64,000 nucleotides of DNA from Opitutaceae bacterium (GCA_016715765.1 JADJZJ010000009.1:58700-122699), one strand, 5' to 3'. Shown: positions 38,206 through 47,334, counted from the first letter of the stretch. Notes: generated by a model not told the origin, from the letters alone. Numbers and translations: made by a program.

Positions 38206-40101
38206 TTACATCTGGATCTTCGCGGCCTCGGCTTCCATCTGCGTGACCATGGCGTCGAGCTGTTCGACGACGGCCTGCACGGTCTCGCGCTGCGTGAGGT
38301 CCACCCCGGCTTTCTGCAGCTGCTTCATGGGGTGGTCGTTGCCACCGCTCTTCAGCAGCGTGAGATAGCGCTCGGTGGCGGCGGCCTTCGACGCCGCGTC
38401 ACCGGTGGTCATGTCCTTGAACAGCTTCGCCGAGGAGGCAAAGCAGGTCGCGTACTGGTAGACGTAATAGGGCGAGTTGAAGAAATGCGGGATGCGCGTC
38501 CACGTGAACTTGTAGAGGTCATCCACCGTCGCCGCATCGCCGTAGTAGTCCTTGAGCAGCTGCTGGTAGATGCCGCTCAGCACGTCCACCGTGATCGGCT
38601 GCCCCTGCTCGGCAAGGCGGTGCGCCTGCAACTCGTAATCGGCGAACATCACCTGCGTGTAGAAGGTCCCCAGAATCGAATCGACCGCGTGCTGCAGCAG
38701 GAGGAAGCGCTCCTTCGGGTCGGTGGTGGTCTCGAGGAGCTTGTTGAGCAGGAAACGCTCGTTGGTCGTCGAGGCGACCTCGGCCACGAAGATGGTGTAG
38801 TCGGCCGTCACGAAGGGCTGGCTGTCGTAGGACAGCGCGGTGTGCATGGCATGGCCGGCCTCGTGCGCGAAGGTGAAGACCGCGTCGAGCGTGTCGTTGT
38901 AGTTCAGCAGCAGGTAGGGGCCGACGCCGTAGACGCCCGCGCAATAGGCGCCGCTGCGCTTGCCGTCGTTCTCGTACACGTCGATCCGGCCGCCGGCGAC
39001 GAACTGCCGGTATTTCGCCACGTAGTCCTCGCCCAGCGGGGCCACCGACGAGATGACGAGGTCCTTCGAGGTGTCGTAGGGATAGACCTTGTCGCTCTTG
39101 AAGATCGGAATCTGTCCGTCGTAGAGGTGGTAGGATTCCAGGCCCAGCAGCTTCTTGCGCAGCTTCAGGTAGCGCTGCAGCGGCGCGGTGCCCTTGCGTG
39201 CGGTCTCGACCAGGTTGGTGACCACGGCAGTCGGGATGTCGTTGCCGTCAAGGGCGGCGTCCAGGGTGGTCGGGTAGTTGCGGGCCTGCGCCGTGAACCA
39301 GCCGCGCTGGAGCACGCCGTTGTAGATCGCCGCATAGGTGTTGGCGGTGGCGGCATAGGTCTTGAGATAGGCCTCGAACGACTTCGCCCGGTCCGCCTGG
39401 TTGTAGTTGGTCTGCAGCACCGACTGGTAGGTCCCGGGCGTGAGGGTGATTTCCTTGCCGTCGCTGAGCGTGACCTTCGGGAACTTGATGTCCGAGGTGC
39501 TGAGCTCCTGGAAGATCGACGTCGGCGTCTGGTTGAAGCGCGTGGCGAAGGACATCAGCCGCTCGCCCTTCTCGTCGAGCACGTGCATCTGCTGGCGGTA
39601 GTTGTCGAGGATTGTGAACTTGTAGATGCCCAGCGCCGGGGTGGCGGCGATCCACTGCTCCATGGTCGCCTGCGGGATGGTCAGCAGCTCGGGCGTGAAC
39701 CACGCCGTCGTGGTGCCGAACTTCGCGAACACCGCGCCGACCCGCTGGAACTTGCCCGCGATCTCCTGGTTGCGGGTGTCCACGTCGCGCTGGAGCTGCG
39801 GATAGCGGTAGACCTTGTATTGCAGCATCCCGATTTCGTCGAAGGCCTGGTAGGCCTTCAGCACGGCCTCCGGGCCGTTCTTGAGCGTGCCCTTCAGCGC
39901 GGCAAAGGCGTCCATCTTCACCTCCATGTCCTTCATGCCGGCGTCCCACGCGGCCCAGTCGGGATAGATGGAGGAAAATTCCCAGCGGTACTGCTCGGGA
40001 ATCTCGGCACGGATGCGGGTTTCGGGTTTGGTGTTGGCGGCGGACATGGCAGCCGGCAAAGCTGCCGCCAGCAGGACAAGGAGCAAGCGGGGATGATTCA
40101 T
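38206..40101 (-). CDS. pepF: Oligoendopeptidase F, M3 family, exported
   Basis: A zinc metallopeptidase of 631 residues. A signal peptide (residues 1-21) indicates secretion to the periplasm, unlike cytosolic PepF. The HExxH zinc motif is H413-E414-A-G-H417 (FAHEAGHAMHTAL), followed by a conserved ExxS-type helix (AEVASTTNERFLL) supplying the third ligand. It degrades short peptides. It is transcribed divergently from the M28 peptidase at 40166, with 64 bases between them. Confidence 0.9.
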   Translation of the reverse strand: MNHPRLLLVLLAAALPAAMSAANTKPETRIRAEIPEQYRWEFSSIYPDWAAWDAGMKDMEVKMDAFAALKGTLKNGPEAVLKAYQAFDEIGMLQYKVYRYPQLQRDVDTRNQEIAGKFQRVGAVFAKFGTTTAWFTPELLTIPQATMEQWIAATPALGIYKFTILDNYRQQMHVLDEKGERLMSFATRFNQTPTSIFQELSTSDIKFPKVTLSDGKEITLTPGTYQSVLQTNYNQADRAKSFEAYLKTYAATANTYAAIYNGVLQRGWFTAQARNYPTTLDAALDGNDIPTAVVTNLVETARKGTAPLQRYLKLRKKLLGLESYHLYDGQIPIFKSDKVYPYDTSKDLVISSVAPLGEDYVAKYRQFVAGGRIDVYENDGKRSGAYCAGVYGVGPYLLLNYNDTLDAVFTFAHEAGHAMHTALSYDSQPFVTADYTIFVAEVASTTNERFLLNKLLETTTDPKERFLLLQHAVDSILGTFYTQVMFADYELQAHRLAEQGQPITVDVLSGIYQQLLKDYYGDAATVDDLYKFTWTRIPHFFNSPYYVYQYATCFASSAKLFKDMTTGDAASKAAATERYLTLLKSGGNDHPMKQLQKAGVDLTQRETVQAVVEQLDAMVTQMEAEAAKIQM

Positions 40102-40165
40102 GATGGGCGGAAACTTGGACAGAAACCTCGCTTGCGTCGAGTCGGCTTAAAAGAATCGTGATTCC

Positions 40166-41569
40166 ATGCGCCATTTCATGGGCTTCCTGGGTTGCCTCGT
40201 CCTGCCAGCCGCATTGTCCTGCGCCGCGGCGGTTCCGCCGGACACCGCCGACCGGGAAGCCGCTCTCCTTCTCATCAGCACGGAAGCCCTGGCGCGCGGC
40301 CAGGCCCATGCCCGGCTGCGCACCCTCGTGACAGAGCATCCGGGCCGCCTCGCCGGCTCGGCCGCGCTCGCCGGCGCCGTCCGTTGGAGCGAACAACTCC
40401 TGCTTGGCCTGGGCCTCGACCGGGTCTGGAAACAGGAAGTCCCCGTGCCGCATTGGGAGCGTGGCGCCCCGGAATCGGTCCGCATGGTTCCCCCGGCCGG
40501 TTCGTCCCTTCCCATCGTCAACCTCGCCGCGGCCGCCCTGGGTGGCAGCATCGCCACGCCCCCGGAAGGGATCAGCGCGGAAGTGGTTGAAGTCCGTTCC
40601 CTGGATGAGCTGGCCGGTCTGGGGCGCGAAAAAATCGCCGGACGCATCGTCTTTTTCAACCGGCCCATGGATCCCGCCGAGCCCGATCCGGGCCGGGCCT
40701 ACGGCGCGGCGGTGGATCAGCGCAGTCGCGGCCCCCGGACCGCCGCGGACTTCGGGGCCGCGGCCGCGCTGGTGCGGTCCATGACCCAGTCGGTGAGCGA
40801 CCTGCCGCACACCGGCGGCACCACTTATCTGAATGACGGCCGCAACATCCCGGCGCTGGCGCTATCCACCGTGGCGGCGGATCGGCTGGGCGCCATGCTC
40901 GCGGCCGATCCGCTCACCCGGGTCGAGGTCAAGGTTCACTCCCGGTGGCATCCCGAGGCTTTGTCGCACAATGTGATCGGCGAAATCCGCGGCACCGCAT
41001 TCCCCGATGAGATCATCGTCGTGGGCGCGCACCTCGATTCCTGGGACCTCACGCCGGGCGCCCATGATGATGGCGCCGGCGTCGTGCAGGCCATCGAGGT
41101 CATGCGCATTTTCCGGGCCATCGGCTACCGGCCCCGGCACACGGTCCGCTGCGTGCTCTTCACCAACGAGGAAAACGGCCTGCGCGGCGGCAAGGCATAC
41201 GCCGCCATGGTCCGCGACTCCGGGGAAAAGCACGTGTTCGCCGTCGAATCCGACGGCGGCGGCTTCGGCCCGCGCGGGTTCAGCCTCGGGCAAAACGATG
41301 GCCCGGTGCACGAACGGGCCCGGCGCTGGCTGCCGCTGCTCCAGCCCCTGGGCATCCTGGCGTTCACGGCAGGCCGCGGCGGGGCCGACATCGGTCCGCT
41401 CCTGCCCCTCGGCGTGCCGCTCGGCAACCTGCTGGTGGATGAACAGCGCTACTTCGACCTGCATCACACCACGGCCGACACCATCGAACAGGTGCATCCG
41501 CGCGAGCTGCACCTCGGCGCCGCCGCGCTGGCCTCGCTCATCTGGCTGGTGGACCAGGAAGGTCTCTAG
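40166..41569 (+). CDS. M28-family zinc aminopeptidase/carboxypeptidase, exported
   Basis: 467 residues with a signal peptide (about 1-22), a PA-like insert (about 120-240) and an M28 catalytic domain. Metal ligands are visible: H289 (GAHLDSWD), bridging D301 (AHDDGAG), the glutamate pair E335-E336 (TNEENGL), ESDGG, and the late His in DLHHTTADT. It resembles plasma glutamate carboxypeptidase-like enzymes. It is probably periplasmic, with dipeptide or oligopeptide substrates. It is followed 9 bases later by the MFS gene. Confidence 0.88.
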   Translation: MRHFMGFLGCLVLPAALSCAAAVPPDTADREAALLLISTEALARGQAHARLRTLVTEHPGRLAGSAALAGAVRWSEQLLLGLGLDRVWKQEVPVPHWERGAPESVRMVPPAGSSLPIVNLAAAALGGSIATPPEGISAEVVEVRSLDELAGLGREKIAGRIVFFNRPMDPAEPDPGRAYGAAVDQRSRGPRTAADFGAAAALVRSMTQSVSDLPHTGGTTYLNDGRNIPALALSTVAADRLGAMLAADPLTRVEVKVHSRWHPEALSHNVIGEIRGTAFPDEIIVVGAHLDSWDLTPGAHDDGAGVVQAIEVMRIFRAIGYRPRHTVRCVLFTNEENGLRGGKAYAAMVRDSGEKHVFAVESDGGGFGPRGFSLGQNDGPVHERARRWLPLLQPLGILAFTAGRGGADIGPLLPLGVPLGNLLVDEQRYFDLHHTTADTIEQVHPRELHLGAAALASLIWLVDQEGL

Positions 41570-41578
41570 GCCCGCCCC

Positions 41579-42808
41579 ATGAAGGAACTGCTCCGCGATC
41601 CCCGCATCCGGCGGCTGCTGCTCGCCAACATCACCGGCTCCATCGGCTCCGGCATCACCATCATCGCGATTCCCTGGCTGCTGATCCAGCGCGAGCACGG
41701 CGAGCAGCTGTACGGTTACATCACCATCCTCAGCACGCTCGCGCTGTTCGCCTTCGTGCCGCACTACGGTTCCTGGCTCGACCGCCACTCGCGCAAGACC
41801 GCCATGCTCGCCGCCGAGGTCTTTGGCGCCGTCACCACCCTCAGCATGACCGCGTGGATGCTCGTGACCGGGGAGACGGCCACCTGGCAGCTGCTGGTCC
41901 TCTTTTGCAGCGGCATGCTCTACTACACCCTGCACTTCCCGGCGAAATTCGCCTTCGTGCAGCAGGTCTTCGAGCGCCGGCATTACCAGCAGCTCATGGG
42001 TTTGCTGGAAATCCAGGGGCAGACGGCCGCGATGCTCGCCGGCGGGCTCGCCGCCGTGCTCCTCGATCATGTTTCCTTCAGCACCATCCTGCTCATTGAC
42101 GGCGCCACCTATGTCGTCAGCTGGCTGGTGCAGCGTCCCCTGCCCTACACGGCCACGCACCTGGAGGTGGACCGGCCGGCCACCTCCGTGAGCGCGGATT
42201 TCTTCGAGGGCCTGCGCTGGCTGCGCGACCGCCCGGCCTTCACCACCTTCATCCTCTGCACGCTCGCCCCCTTTGTCGCCGTGATGGTCGGCAACTATCT
42301 CTTCCCCATTTACGTCCAGAACATCCTGCGGGCCCCGGCCTTTGTCTTCGGCACGGGCGAAATGGCCTTCTCGGTCGGCGCCATTGCCGCGGGCCTGGTG
42401 GGACCGAAAATCCTCGTCCGGATTCCTCCGGCAACCGTTGCCCTCGCGATGATGGGGATCTTCCTGCTGGGCCTCGCCCTGCTCAGCGCCGTGCCGACCG
42501 TCGCCGCCTTTTACTTCGCCCTGATCCTGCTCGGGCTGGGCAATGCCGGGTCGCGCGTCGCCCGCGGCAGCGTGCTCCTGCATGTGGTGCCCAACGCCCT
42601 GATGGGCCGCGTCAACGTGGTCATCGGTGCACTGGACCGGCTGGTGCGCACGCTGATGCAGTTTGCGGCCATCGCGGTCGTCGTCCGCTCCGACGCCGCC
42701 CTGGCCTTTGGCGGACTGCTTGCCTTCACCGGCCTCGCCCTCCTGCTCGCCTGGTTCACCCGCGCCGCCCTGCCCCGCACCGCCGCATCCACCGCCGCCC
42801 CTTCATGA
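41579..42808 (+). CDS. Major facilitator superfamily transporter (MFS_3/EntS-like)
   Basis: 409 residues, about 12 hydrophobic segments. The loop after helix 2 has GSWLDRHSRKTAML, the MFS signature between helices 2 and 3. It is related to the enterobactin/macrolide exporter-type MFS_3 group, so efflux is more likely than uptake; the substrate is unknown. It overlaps the HAD gene by 4 bases (ATGA) and belongs to a four-gene run 40166-44219. Confidence 0.8.
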   Translation: MKELLRDPRIRRLLLANITGSIGSGITIIAIPWLLIQREHGEQLYGYITILSTLALFAFVPHYGSWLDRHSRKTAMLAAEVFGAVTTLSMTAWMLVTGETATWQLLVLFCSGMLYYTLHFPAKFAFVQQVFERRHYQQLMGLLEIQGQTAAMLAGGLAAVLLDHVSFSTILLIDGATYVVSWLVQRPLPYTATHLEVDRPATSVSADFFEGLRWLRDRPAFTTFILCTLAPFVAVMVGNYLFPIYVQNILRAPAFVFGTGEMAFSVGAIAAGLVGPKILVRIPPATVALAMMGIFLLGLALLSAVPTVAAFYFALILLGLGNAGSRVARGSVLLHVVPNALMGRVNVVIGALDRLVRTLMQFAAIAVVVRSDAALAFGGLLAFTGLALLLAWFTRAALPRTAASTAAPS

Positions 42809-43452
42809 TCCGCGCCCTCGTCTTTGATTTTGACGGACTCATCCTCGACACCGAGTCCGCCCAGATTGCCGCCTATGCCGACGTGTATGCCGCCCACGGC
42901 ATGCCCTTCGACCTGCAGCTCTTCCAACACTCGGTCGGCCACGGCGAGCTGGCCTTCGACCCGTGGCGCACCTTTGGCCCCGGTGCCGACCGGGTCGCCC
43001 TCGAGGGGGAGCGCCGCGATCGCAACCAGCAGCGGGACCTGGAACTCGCCATCCTGCCCGGCGTCACCGCCCTGCTCGCCGGCGCCCGAGAGCACGGCCT
43101 GCGCGTCGCACTCTGCTCCAACTCCTCGCGGGCGCACTGCGTCAAGCATCTCACCCGCCTCGACCTGCTCGGACATTTTGAGTTCCTCGCCTGCCGCGGC
43201 GAGGCCCCGCTCCCCAAGCCGGCGCCCGATCTCTATCAACTCGCGCTCGGTCACTTCGGGTTGCGGGGTTTCCAGGCCATCGCGTTTGAGGATTCATACA
43301 CCGGTTCACTCGCCGCCAAGCGGGCGAACCTGTGGTGCGTGGTCGCACCCGGACCCTCGACCGCGCACCACGATTTCCGCCATGCGGACCGGCTCGTGCC
43401 CTCGCTCGCGGATTGCACGCTGGCCGGCCTGATGGCTGAATTCCGGCCATGA
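42805..43452 (+). CDS. HAD-superfamily hydrolase, subfamily IA (phosphatase/phosphoglucomutase type)
   Basis: 215 residues. Motif I is D8-x-D10 (FDFDGLILDTES), motif II SNSSR, motif III Lys in PLPKPAPDLY, and motif IV FEDSYTG. The cap domain sits between motifs I and II. It belongs to the beta-phosphoglucomutase/phosphoglycolate phosphatase group; the exact substrate cannot be read. Both gene ends overlap the neighbours by ATGA, so it is tightly co-translated with the MFS and WecG-like genes. Confidence 0.88.
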   Translation: MIRALVFDFDGLILDTESAQIAAYADVYAAHGMPFDLQLFQHSVGHGELAFDPWRTFGPGADRVALEGERRDRNQQRDLELAILPGVTALLAGAREHGLRVALCSNSSRAHCVKHLTRLDLLGHFEFLACRGEAPLPKPAPDLYQLALGHFGLRGFQAIAFEDSYTGSLAAKRANLWCVVAPGPSTAHHDFRHADRLVPSLADCTLAGLMAEFRP

Positions 43453-44219
43453 GTCCGGTGCCGCGCTACAACGTCCTCGGCGTGGGAGTTTCGGTCCTCA
43501 CCCTTGACCAGGCGCGCGACCTGGTCATCAGCACCCGCGGCCGCCGCCGCTGCGGCTATGTCTGCCTCGGCATCGTGCACAGCCTGGGCGAGGCGCACCG
43601 CGATCCCTCCTACCGCCGCATCCTGAACGAAAGCTGGCTCACCACCCCGGACGGGATGCCTCTGGTCTGGATGGCGCACTGGCAGGGCCGGCGCGAGGTC
43701 ACCCGCGTGTATGGCCCCGATCTGCTGCTCGCGGTGTGCGATGCCGGCCGGGCGACGGGCTTGCGGCACTACTTTTACGGCGGTGCGCCCGGGGTCGCCG
43801 AGGAACTGGCCCGAAGGCTCGGCGCGCGTTTCCCCGGCCTCGCCATTGCGGGCACCTATTCTCCGCCCTACCGGCCGTTGACCGCGGAAGAATTCAGGGA
43901 GGTGCAAACCCGCATCTCGGCCGCCCAAACCGACGTGATCTGGGTCGGCCTCGGCACACCCAAGCAGGACCGGTTCATGGCTGAGCATTGGAACCGGCTT
44001 GATGCCGGCGTGCTCATCGGCGTCGGCGCCGCGTTTGACTTCCACTCGGGACGCCTGCGTCAGGCCCCGCTTTGGATGCAGCGCAGCGGCTTGGAATGGC
44101 TTTACCGCCTGTGCCAGGAACCGCGCCGCTTGGCGGTCCGGTATCTGGTTTACAACCCGCTGTTCATTCTGCGAGCCGCGGCCCAACTGACAGGTTTGAA
44201 ATCTTATCCGCTGGATTGA
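43449..44219 (+). CDS. WecG/TagA/CpsF-family glycosyltransferase
   Basis: 256 residues of GT26 type. Diagnostic blocks are WLTTPDGMPLVW, RVYGPDLL, GLRHYFYGG and VIWVGLGTPKQDRFM, then LIGVGAAFDFHSG and APLWMQRSGLEWLYRL. The enzymes transfer a sugar (for example ManNAcA or ManNAc) to a lipid-linked carrier at the inner membrane. It lies away from the main polysaccharide cluster at 50-60 kb but could feed it. It overlaps the HAD gene by 4 bases. Confidence 0.92.
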   Translation: MSPVPRYNVLGVGVSVLTLDQARDLVISTRGRRRCGYVCLGIVHSLGEAHRDPSYRRILNESWLTTPDGMPLVWMAHWQGRREVTRVYGPDLLLAVCDAGRATGLRHYFYGGAPGVAEELARRLGARFPGLAIAGTYSPPYRPLTAEEFREVQTRISAAQTDVIWVGLGTPKQDRFMAEHWNRLDAGVLIGVGAAFDFHSGRLRQAPLWMQRSGLEWLYRLCQEPRRLAVRYLVYNPLFILRAAAQLTGLKSYPLD

Positions 44220-44296
44220 TCCGACTTCCCGCAATTTTCAGAATTCAGCAGCCGCAAGCGGGCCGACCTACCGACGGTCCAGACTCGAGGATTATA

Positions 44297-44360
44297 CTGT
44301 AGGAGCGGCTTTATGCCGCGATGTGGCGCGTTCGCTCGCGGCATAAAGCCGCTCCTACAG
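44297..44360. repeat. REP-like family A perfect inverted doublet
   Basis: Two perfectly complementary 25-base arms (44297-44321, 44336-44360) begin CTGTAGGAGCGGCTTTATGC on each strand, with a 14-base loop. It lies between the convergent wecG-like and fic genes, where it can serve as a two-way terminator. The right arm supplies the TAG stop codon of fic (44355-44357). Confidence 0.85.
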
Positions 44361-45497
44361 CTGAGCCACGACGGGCGGCGGGGATTGCAGCCCGTACTTG
44401 GTGCTGCGGCCGCCGCTGGGGCCGGCCACCAAGATTCCGGCATCCAGCAGCAGCTTGATGTCACGCAGCGCGGTATCGAGGGAGCAACGGGCGAGTTTGG
44501 CGTAACGCGAGGTGGACAGCTCGGGATCGGAGCCGTCCATGAGCGTGTTGATGACGAGGCGCTGACGGTCGTTGATCGCCAGGGTGCGGTTGATCCATTC
44601 CCACGTGGACGATTTCCGGATGATCCGGGCGAGCGATGTATCCGCGCCCTGGAGCACGCGGTCGAGGCAGCCGAGGAACCACCGGAGCCATTCGGTGATG
44701 TCCAGGGTTCCCTTCTGGGTTTTTTCCAATGCCTGATAGTATTGCTTTTTCTCCGACTCGATCTGCGTCGACATGCTATAGAACCGCATCGCCGAGCCGT
44801 CGGCCCGGGCGAGGGCCATGTCGGCGATCGCGCGGCTGACGCGACCATTGCCATCCTCGAAGGGATGGATCGTTACGAACCAAAGATGAGCGAGACCCGC
44901 CCGGATCACAGGATCGGTTGAATCGGAACTCTCAAACCAATGCAGAAAGGCCTCTACCTCCCGGGGTACGCGATCCGCGGTAGGCGCCTCGAAATGGATG
45001 TTTTTCGGGCGAACCCGGTCGCGACTGATCGGGCCGGAAACAACCTGCATGGGATCCATCTCCGGCGTGCGCCATTGGCCGGTGAGCACGCGGTGCAGGC
45101 CGCTGCGTCCACCCGGGAAGAGGGAGGATTGCCAGCCAAGCAGACGCTCAATGGTCAGTGGCTCGGCGTAGTGCTGGGTCGCATCGAACATCATCTCGAC
45201 GGCTCCCTCGATCTCGCGATCCGTGGCGGCGCTGTCGGGGGCTTGGATGCCCATGCGCCGGGCGACGGAAGAGCGAACCGATTCCGGGTCAAAGACCGTG
45301 CCCTCAATGGCGCTCGATTTGATCACTTCGGCCGTAAGATTATCCAACGCGGCCTCGGATCGAAAACGAAACCCCAAGCCTTCCATCCTTCCGAGCAGGC
45401 GCCCCTGGCGATGCCGGACCTCCAAGAGCACCGGCATCAATTTGGCATCATCCCAAGTGAAATGAGGCCAATCAGGTTTCTGATGGATGTATCGCAT
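44355..45497 (-). CDS. Fic-family AMP-transferase-like protein with DUF4172 and winged helix
   Basis: 380 residues. The N-terminus (YIHQKPDWPHFTWD) is DUF4172. The auto-inhibitory motif S61-xxx-E65-G66 (SSAIEG) is the class II type. The catalytic Fic motif is H211-PFEDGNGRVSR, complete. The C-terminal region (about 310-370) is a predicted winged helix (STSRYAKLARCSLDTALRDIK). Fic enzymes transfer AMP or similar groups to proteins. The winged helix plus the palindromic array just upstream suggests self-repression. The stop codon falls inside a REP arm. Confidence 0.92.
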   Translation of the reverse strand: MRYIHQKPDWPHFTWDDAKLMPVLLEVRHRQGRLLGRMEGLGFRFRSEAALDNLTAEVIKSSAIEGTVFDPESVRSSVARRMGIQAPDSAATDREIEGAVEMMFDATQHYAEPLTIERLLGWQSSLFPGGRSGLHRVLTGQWRTPEMDPMQVVSGPISRDRVRPKNIHFEAPTADRVPREVEAFLHWFESSDSTDPVIRAGLAHLWFVTIHPFEDGNGRVSRAIADMALARADGSAMRFYSMSTQIESEKKQYYQALEKTQKGTLDITEWLRWFLGCLDRVLQGADTSLARIIRKSSTWEWINRTLAINDRQRLVINTLMDGSDPELSTSRYAKLARCSLDTALRDIKLLLDAGILVAGPSGGRSTKYGLQSPPPVVAQL

Positions 45498-45518
45498 GGA
45501 AATGCGATTACATCAGTA

Positions 45519-45581
45519 TGCGGCGAATACAAGGCTTATTCACCGCATAATTTGCGGTGAATAAGAGCCATATTCACCGCA
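45519..45581 (-). promoter_or_regulatory. Array of four alternating TGCGGTGAATA half-sites upstream of fic
   Basis: Half-sites at 45519-45529 (TGCGGCGAATA, one mismatch), 45537-45547, 45553-45563 and 45571-45581 alternate in orientation, with starts 18, 16 and 18 bases apart. The middle pair extends to a perfect 13-bp palindrome (CTTATTCACCGCA and its complement, 5 bases between). The array is 22-84 bases before the fic start codon in an AT-rich gap. This is where an autorepressor operator would lie. Confidence 0.7.
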
Positions 45582-45619
45582 AACTTTCGTTAATAGCTAT
45601 AGAATATATATTTATTAAA

Positions 45620-46285
45620 CTAAAACAGGTTCCCCTGCTGCAGCTCATCGCGCTTGGCGCCGTCGAGGGTGCTCAGGGCCAGCAATTGCGGAAGTGTGAG
45701 CTTGGCCAACTGAGGCTCCCGCGCCAGGGAACCGAGCAGCAAGGCCCCCGCCAGAGCATCATACGGCGCGGCGTGATAGGTACTGCGGGCGGCGGGACAA
45801 TGTTTCGCCGCCAGATCGTCCAACTCACTTTGCAGTCCGCAGGCCGCCATCAGGTCGGCCAGTCGGAGGGTCTCCAGTTGCGGATAAAACTGCCGGTAAA
45901 GCGCCCCCGTATCGATCCACGGACCCCACTCCTGCGTTGTCTGACCCGGCCGGGCAAAATCAACCGCCGACCGTCCATAGGGCCACACCGACTTGATGAG
46001 CGAGTTTTCCGCCCCGGCGAAATGCGCCGCGAACGGACCGCTGGCGCGCAATTCCGCGAAAAGATCGAACTCCTCCGCGAATGGCGCACAGCCGGCCAGG
46101 GTCGTATCGGCCAATCCGTGCACGGCGGTGTCCTCGGGACGGATGCGGCCGGTGGCCCGGCAGAGCCGCGTGCGCAGCGCGACCACCCCGCCGGCTTGCA
46201 GGGTGACGATGCCATATTCGAGTATGCCCGAGGACAGGCTGCCCTCGAAATCAACGAAATGAATTGGCTGCGCGGTCCACGACAT
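45620..46285 (-). CDS. DnaQ-like 3'-5' exonuclease
   Basis: 221 residues. HFVDFEGSLSSGILEYGIV carries the first acidic pair (D-x-E) of DEDD exonucleases. VHGLADTTLAG resembles the ExoI-type region and HAAPYDALAGALLLG supplies the final His/Asp. It could act on DNA or RNA ends. The start at 46285 is chosen because the upstream in-frame 41 codons run into repeats. It is transcribed towards fic, with the fic promoter region downstream. Confidence 0.75.
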   Translation of the reverse strand: MSWTAQPIHFVDFEGSLSSGILEYGIVTLQAGGVVALRTRLCRATGRIRPEDTAVHGLADTTLAGCAPFAEEFDLFAELRASGPFAAHFAGAENSLIKSVWPYGRSAVDFARPGQTTQEWGPWIDTGALYRQFYPQLETLRLADLMAACGLQSELDDLAAKHCPAARSTYHAAPYDALAGALLLGSLAREPQLAKLTLPQLLALSTLDGAKRDELQQGNLF

Positions 46286-46367
46286 CAGTCGCACCAGCCA
46301 ACACATCCCGCGCCCGGAGTCCAAACCTGCTTGCGGGAAAATGCACCGCCGGCGGAAACGTCTCGGG

Positions 46368-46520
46368 GTAGGAGCCTGCTTGCAGACGATGGTCTTTAAC
46401 TTGTGCACCGTGTAGGGCTGGACCTTGGTCCAGCCTGTTTGTGCACGGTGTGATCAACGCCATCGAGGCCGGACCAGGGCCCGGCCCTGCAATTTCACAA
46501 TCGCCTGCAAGCAGGCTCCC
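46368..46520. repeat. Nested REP-like elements: family B pair inside an A-like pair
   Basis: Outer arms GTAGGAGCCTGCTTGCAGAC (46368) and CGCCTGCAAGCAGGCTCC (46502-46519) enclose an inner family B pair at 46412-46437 (GTAGGGCTGGACCTTGG) and 46467-46491 (GGACCAGGGCCCGGCCCTGC). Thus two palindromes are nested in the 248-base gap between the exonuclease and SDR genes. No gene is present. Confidence 0.65.
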
Positions 46521-46533
46521 TTCCTTTCGCACC

Positions 46534-47334
46534 CTACCCCTGCAGGAGCGACTGTCCGCCGTCCACATAGAGCTCCGTGCCCGTGACGTGGTCGGAGAGA
46601 TCGGAGGCCAGGAACCAGACCGACCGGGCAATCTGCTCGGCGGTGCCCGCGGGTCCGCCGGTCAGCGGCACGGAGCCCTCGGGATACAGCACCGGCAGGC
46701 GCAGGTCGTTGGTTTTGAAAAAACGCGTGCCCTTGACGATGTTGCTGACGAAAGCCCCGGGGCAGACCGTGTTCACGCGGATTTTGTGTTTGGCCAGTTC
46801 CAGCGCGATCATCCGGCCGAAGGCCACCAGCCCGGCCTTGGAAGTCGCATAGGCGGTCGCGCTGGTCACGGCGAACATCCGGTTTCCCAGTCCGGAGGAA
46901 ATGATGACGATCGAACCGCGTCCCCCGCGCTTCAGCAGCGGGGTGCAGGATCGCACCGTCAGAAACGTGCCCTTGAGATTGGTGTCGAGCGTCGCATCCC
47001 AGTCCTCCGGCGTGAGCAGATCGATCGGCGCCCAGGTGCCGTTGATGCCGGCGTTGGCCACGACGATGTCCAATCGTCCCCAGGTTTGATCGAGTTTTTC
47101 GACCGCGGCCTGCATCTGCTCCGGCACCGCCACATCGCACGGCAAAGCAAGGACGGTGCCGCCGGCGGCGGTGAGGTCGGCGCACACCTTCCTCAGTCTT
47201 TCCTCATCGCGGTCAGCGGCCCCGATGCGGGCGCCGCAGGCGGCAAACATGCGCGCCACGGCTTCGCCCAGACCGGAACCCGCCCCGGTGATGAATGCCA
47301 CTTTGCCCAGCAGGGAGTCGGCGGGAGGATTCAT
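46534..47334 (-). CDS. Short-chain dehydrogenase/reductase
   Basis: 266 residues of classical SDR fold. The NAD(P)-binding motif is TGAGSGLG at residues 16-23, then DVAVPEQ, NAG at the end of the fourth strand, catalytic serine in IIISSG and Y162-xxx-K166 (YATSK). VNTVCPGAF and GTELYVDGGQSLLQG close the fold. The substrate is unknown; sugar or secondary-alcohol oxidation is typical of the group. It is monocistronic between repeat-filled gaps. Confidence 0.9.
   Translation of the reverse strand: MNPPADSLLGKVAFITGAGSGLGEAVARMFAACGARIGAADRDEERLRKVCADLTAAGGTVLALPCDVAVPEQMQAAVEKLDQTWGRLDIVVANAGINGTWAPIDLLTPEDWDATLDTNLKGTFLTVRSCTPLLKRGGRGSIVIISSGLGNRMFAVTSATAYATSKAGLVAFGRMIALELAKHKIRVNTVCPGAFVSNIVKGTRFFKTNDLRLPVLYPEGSVPLTGGPAGTAEQIARSVWFLASDLSDHVTGTELYVDGGQSLLQG

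Noticed and set aside
44355..46285. fic and exonuclease genes considered as a toxin-antitoxin pair
   Set aside because: The Fic protein carries its own inhibitory motif, the exonuclease is of ordinary DnaQ type, and the fic operator region separates the two. Nothing shows a partnership.
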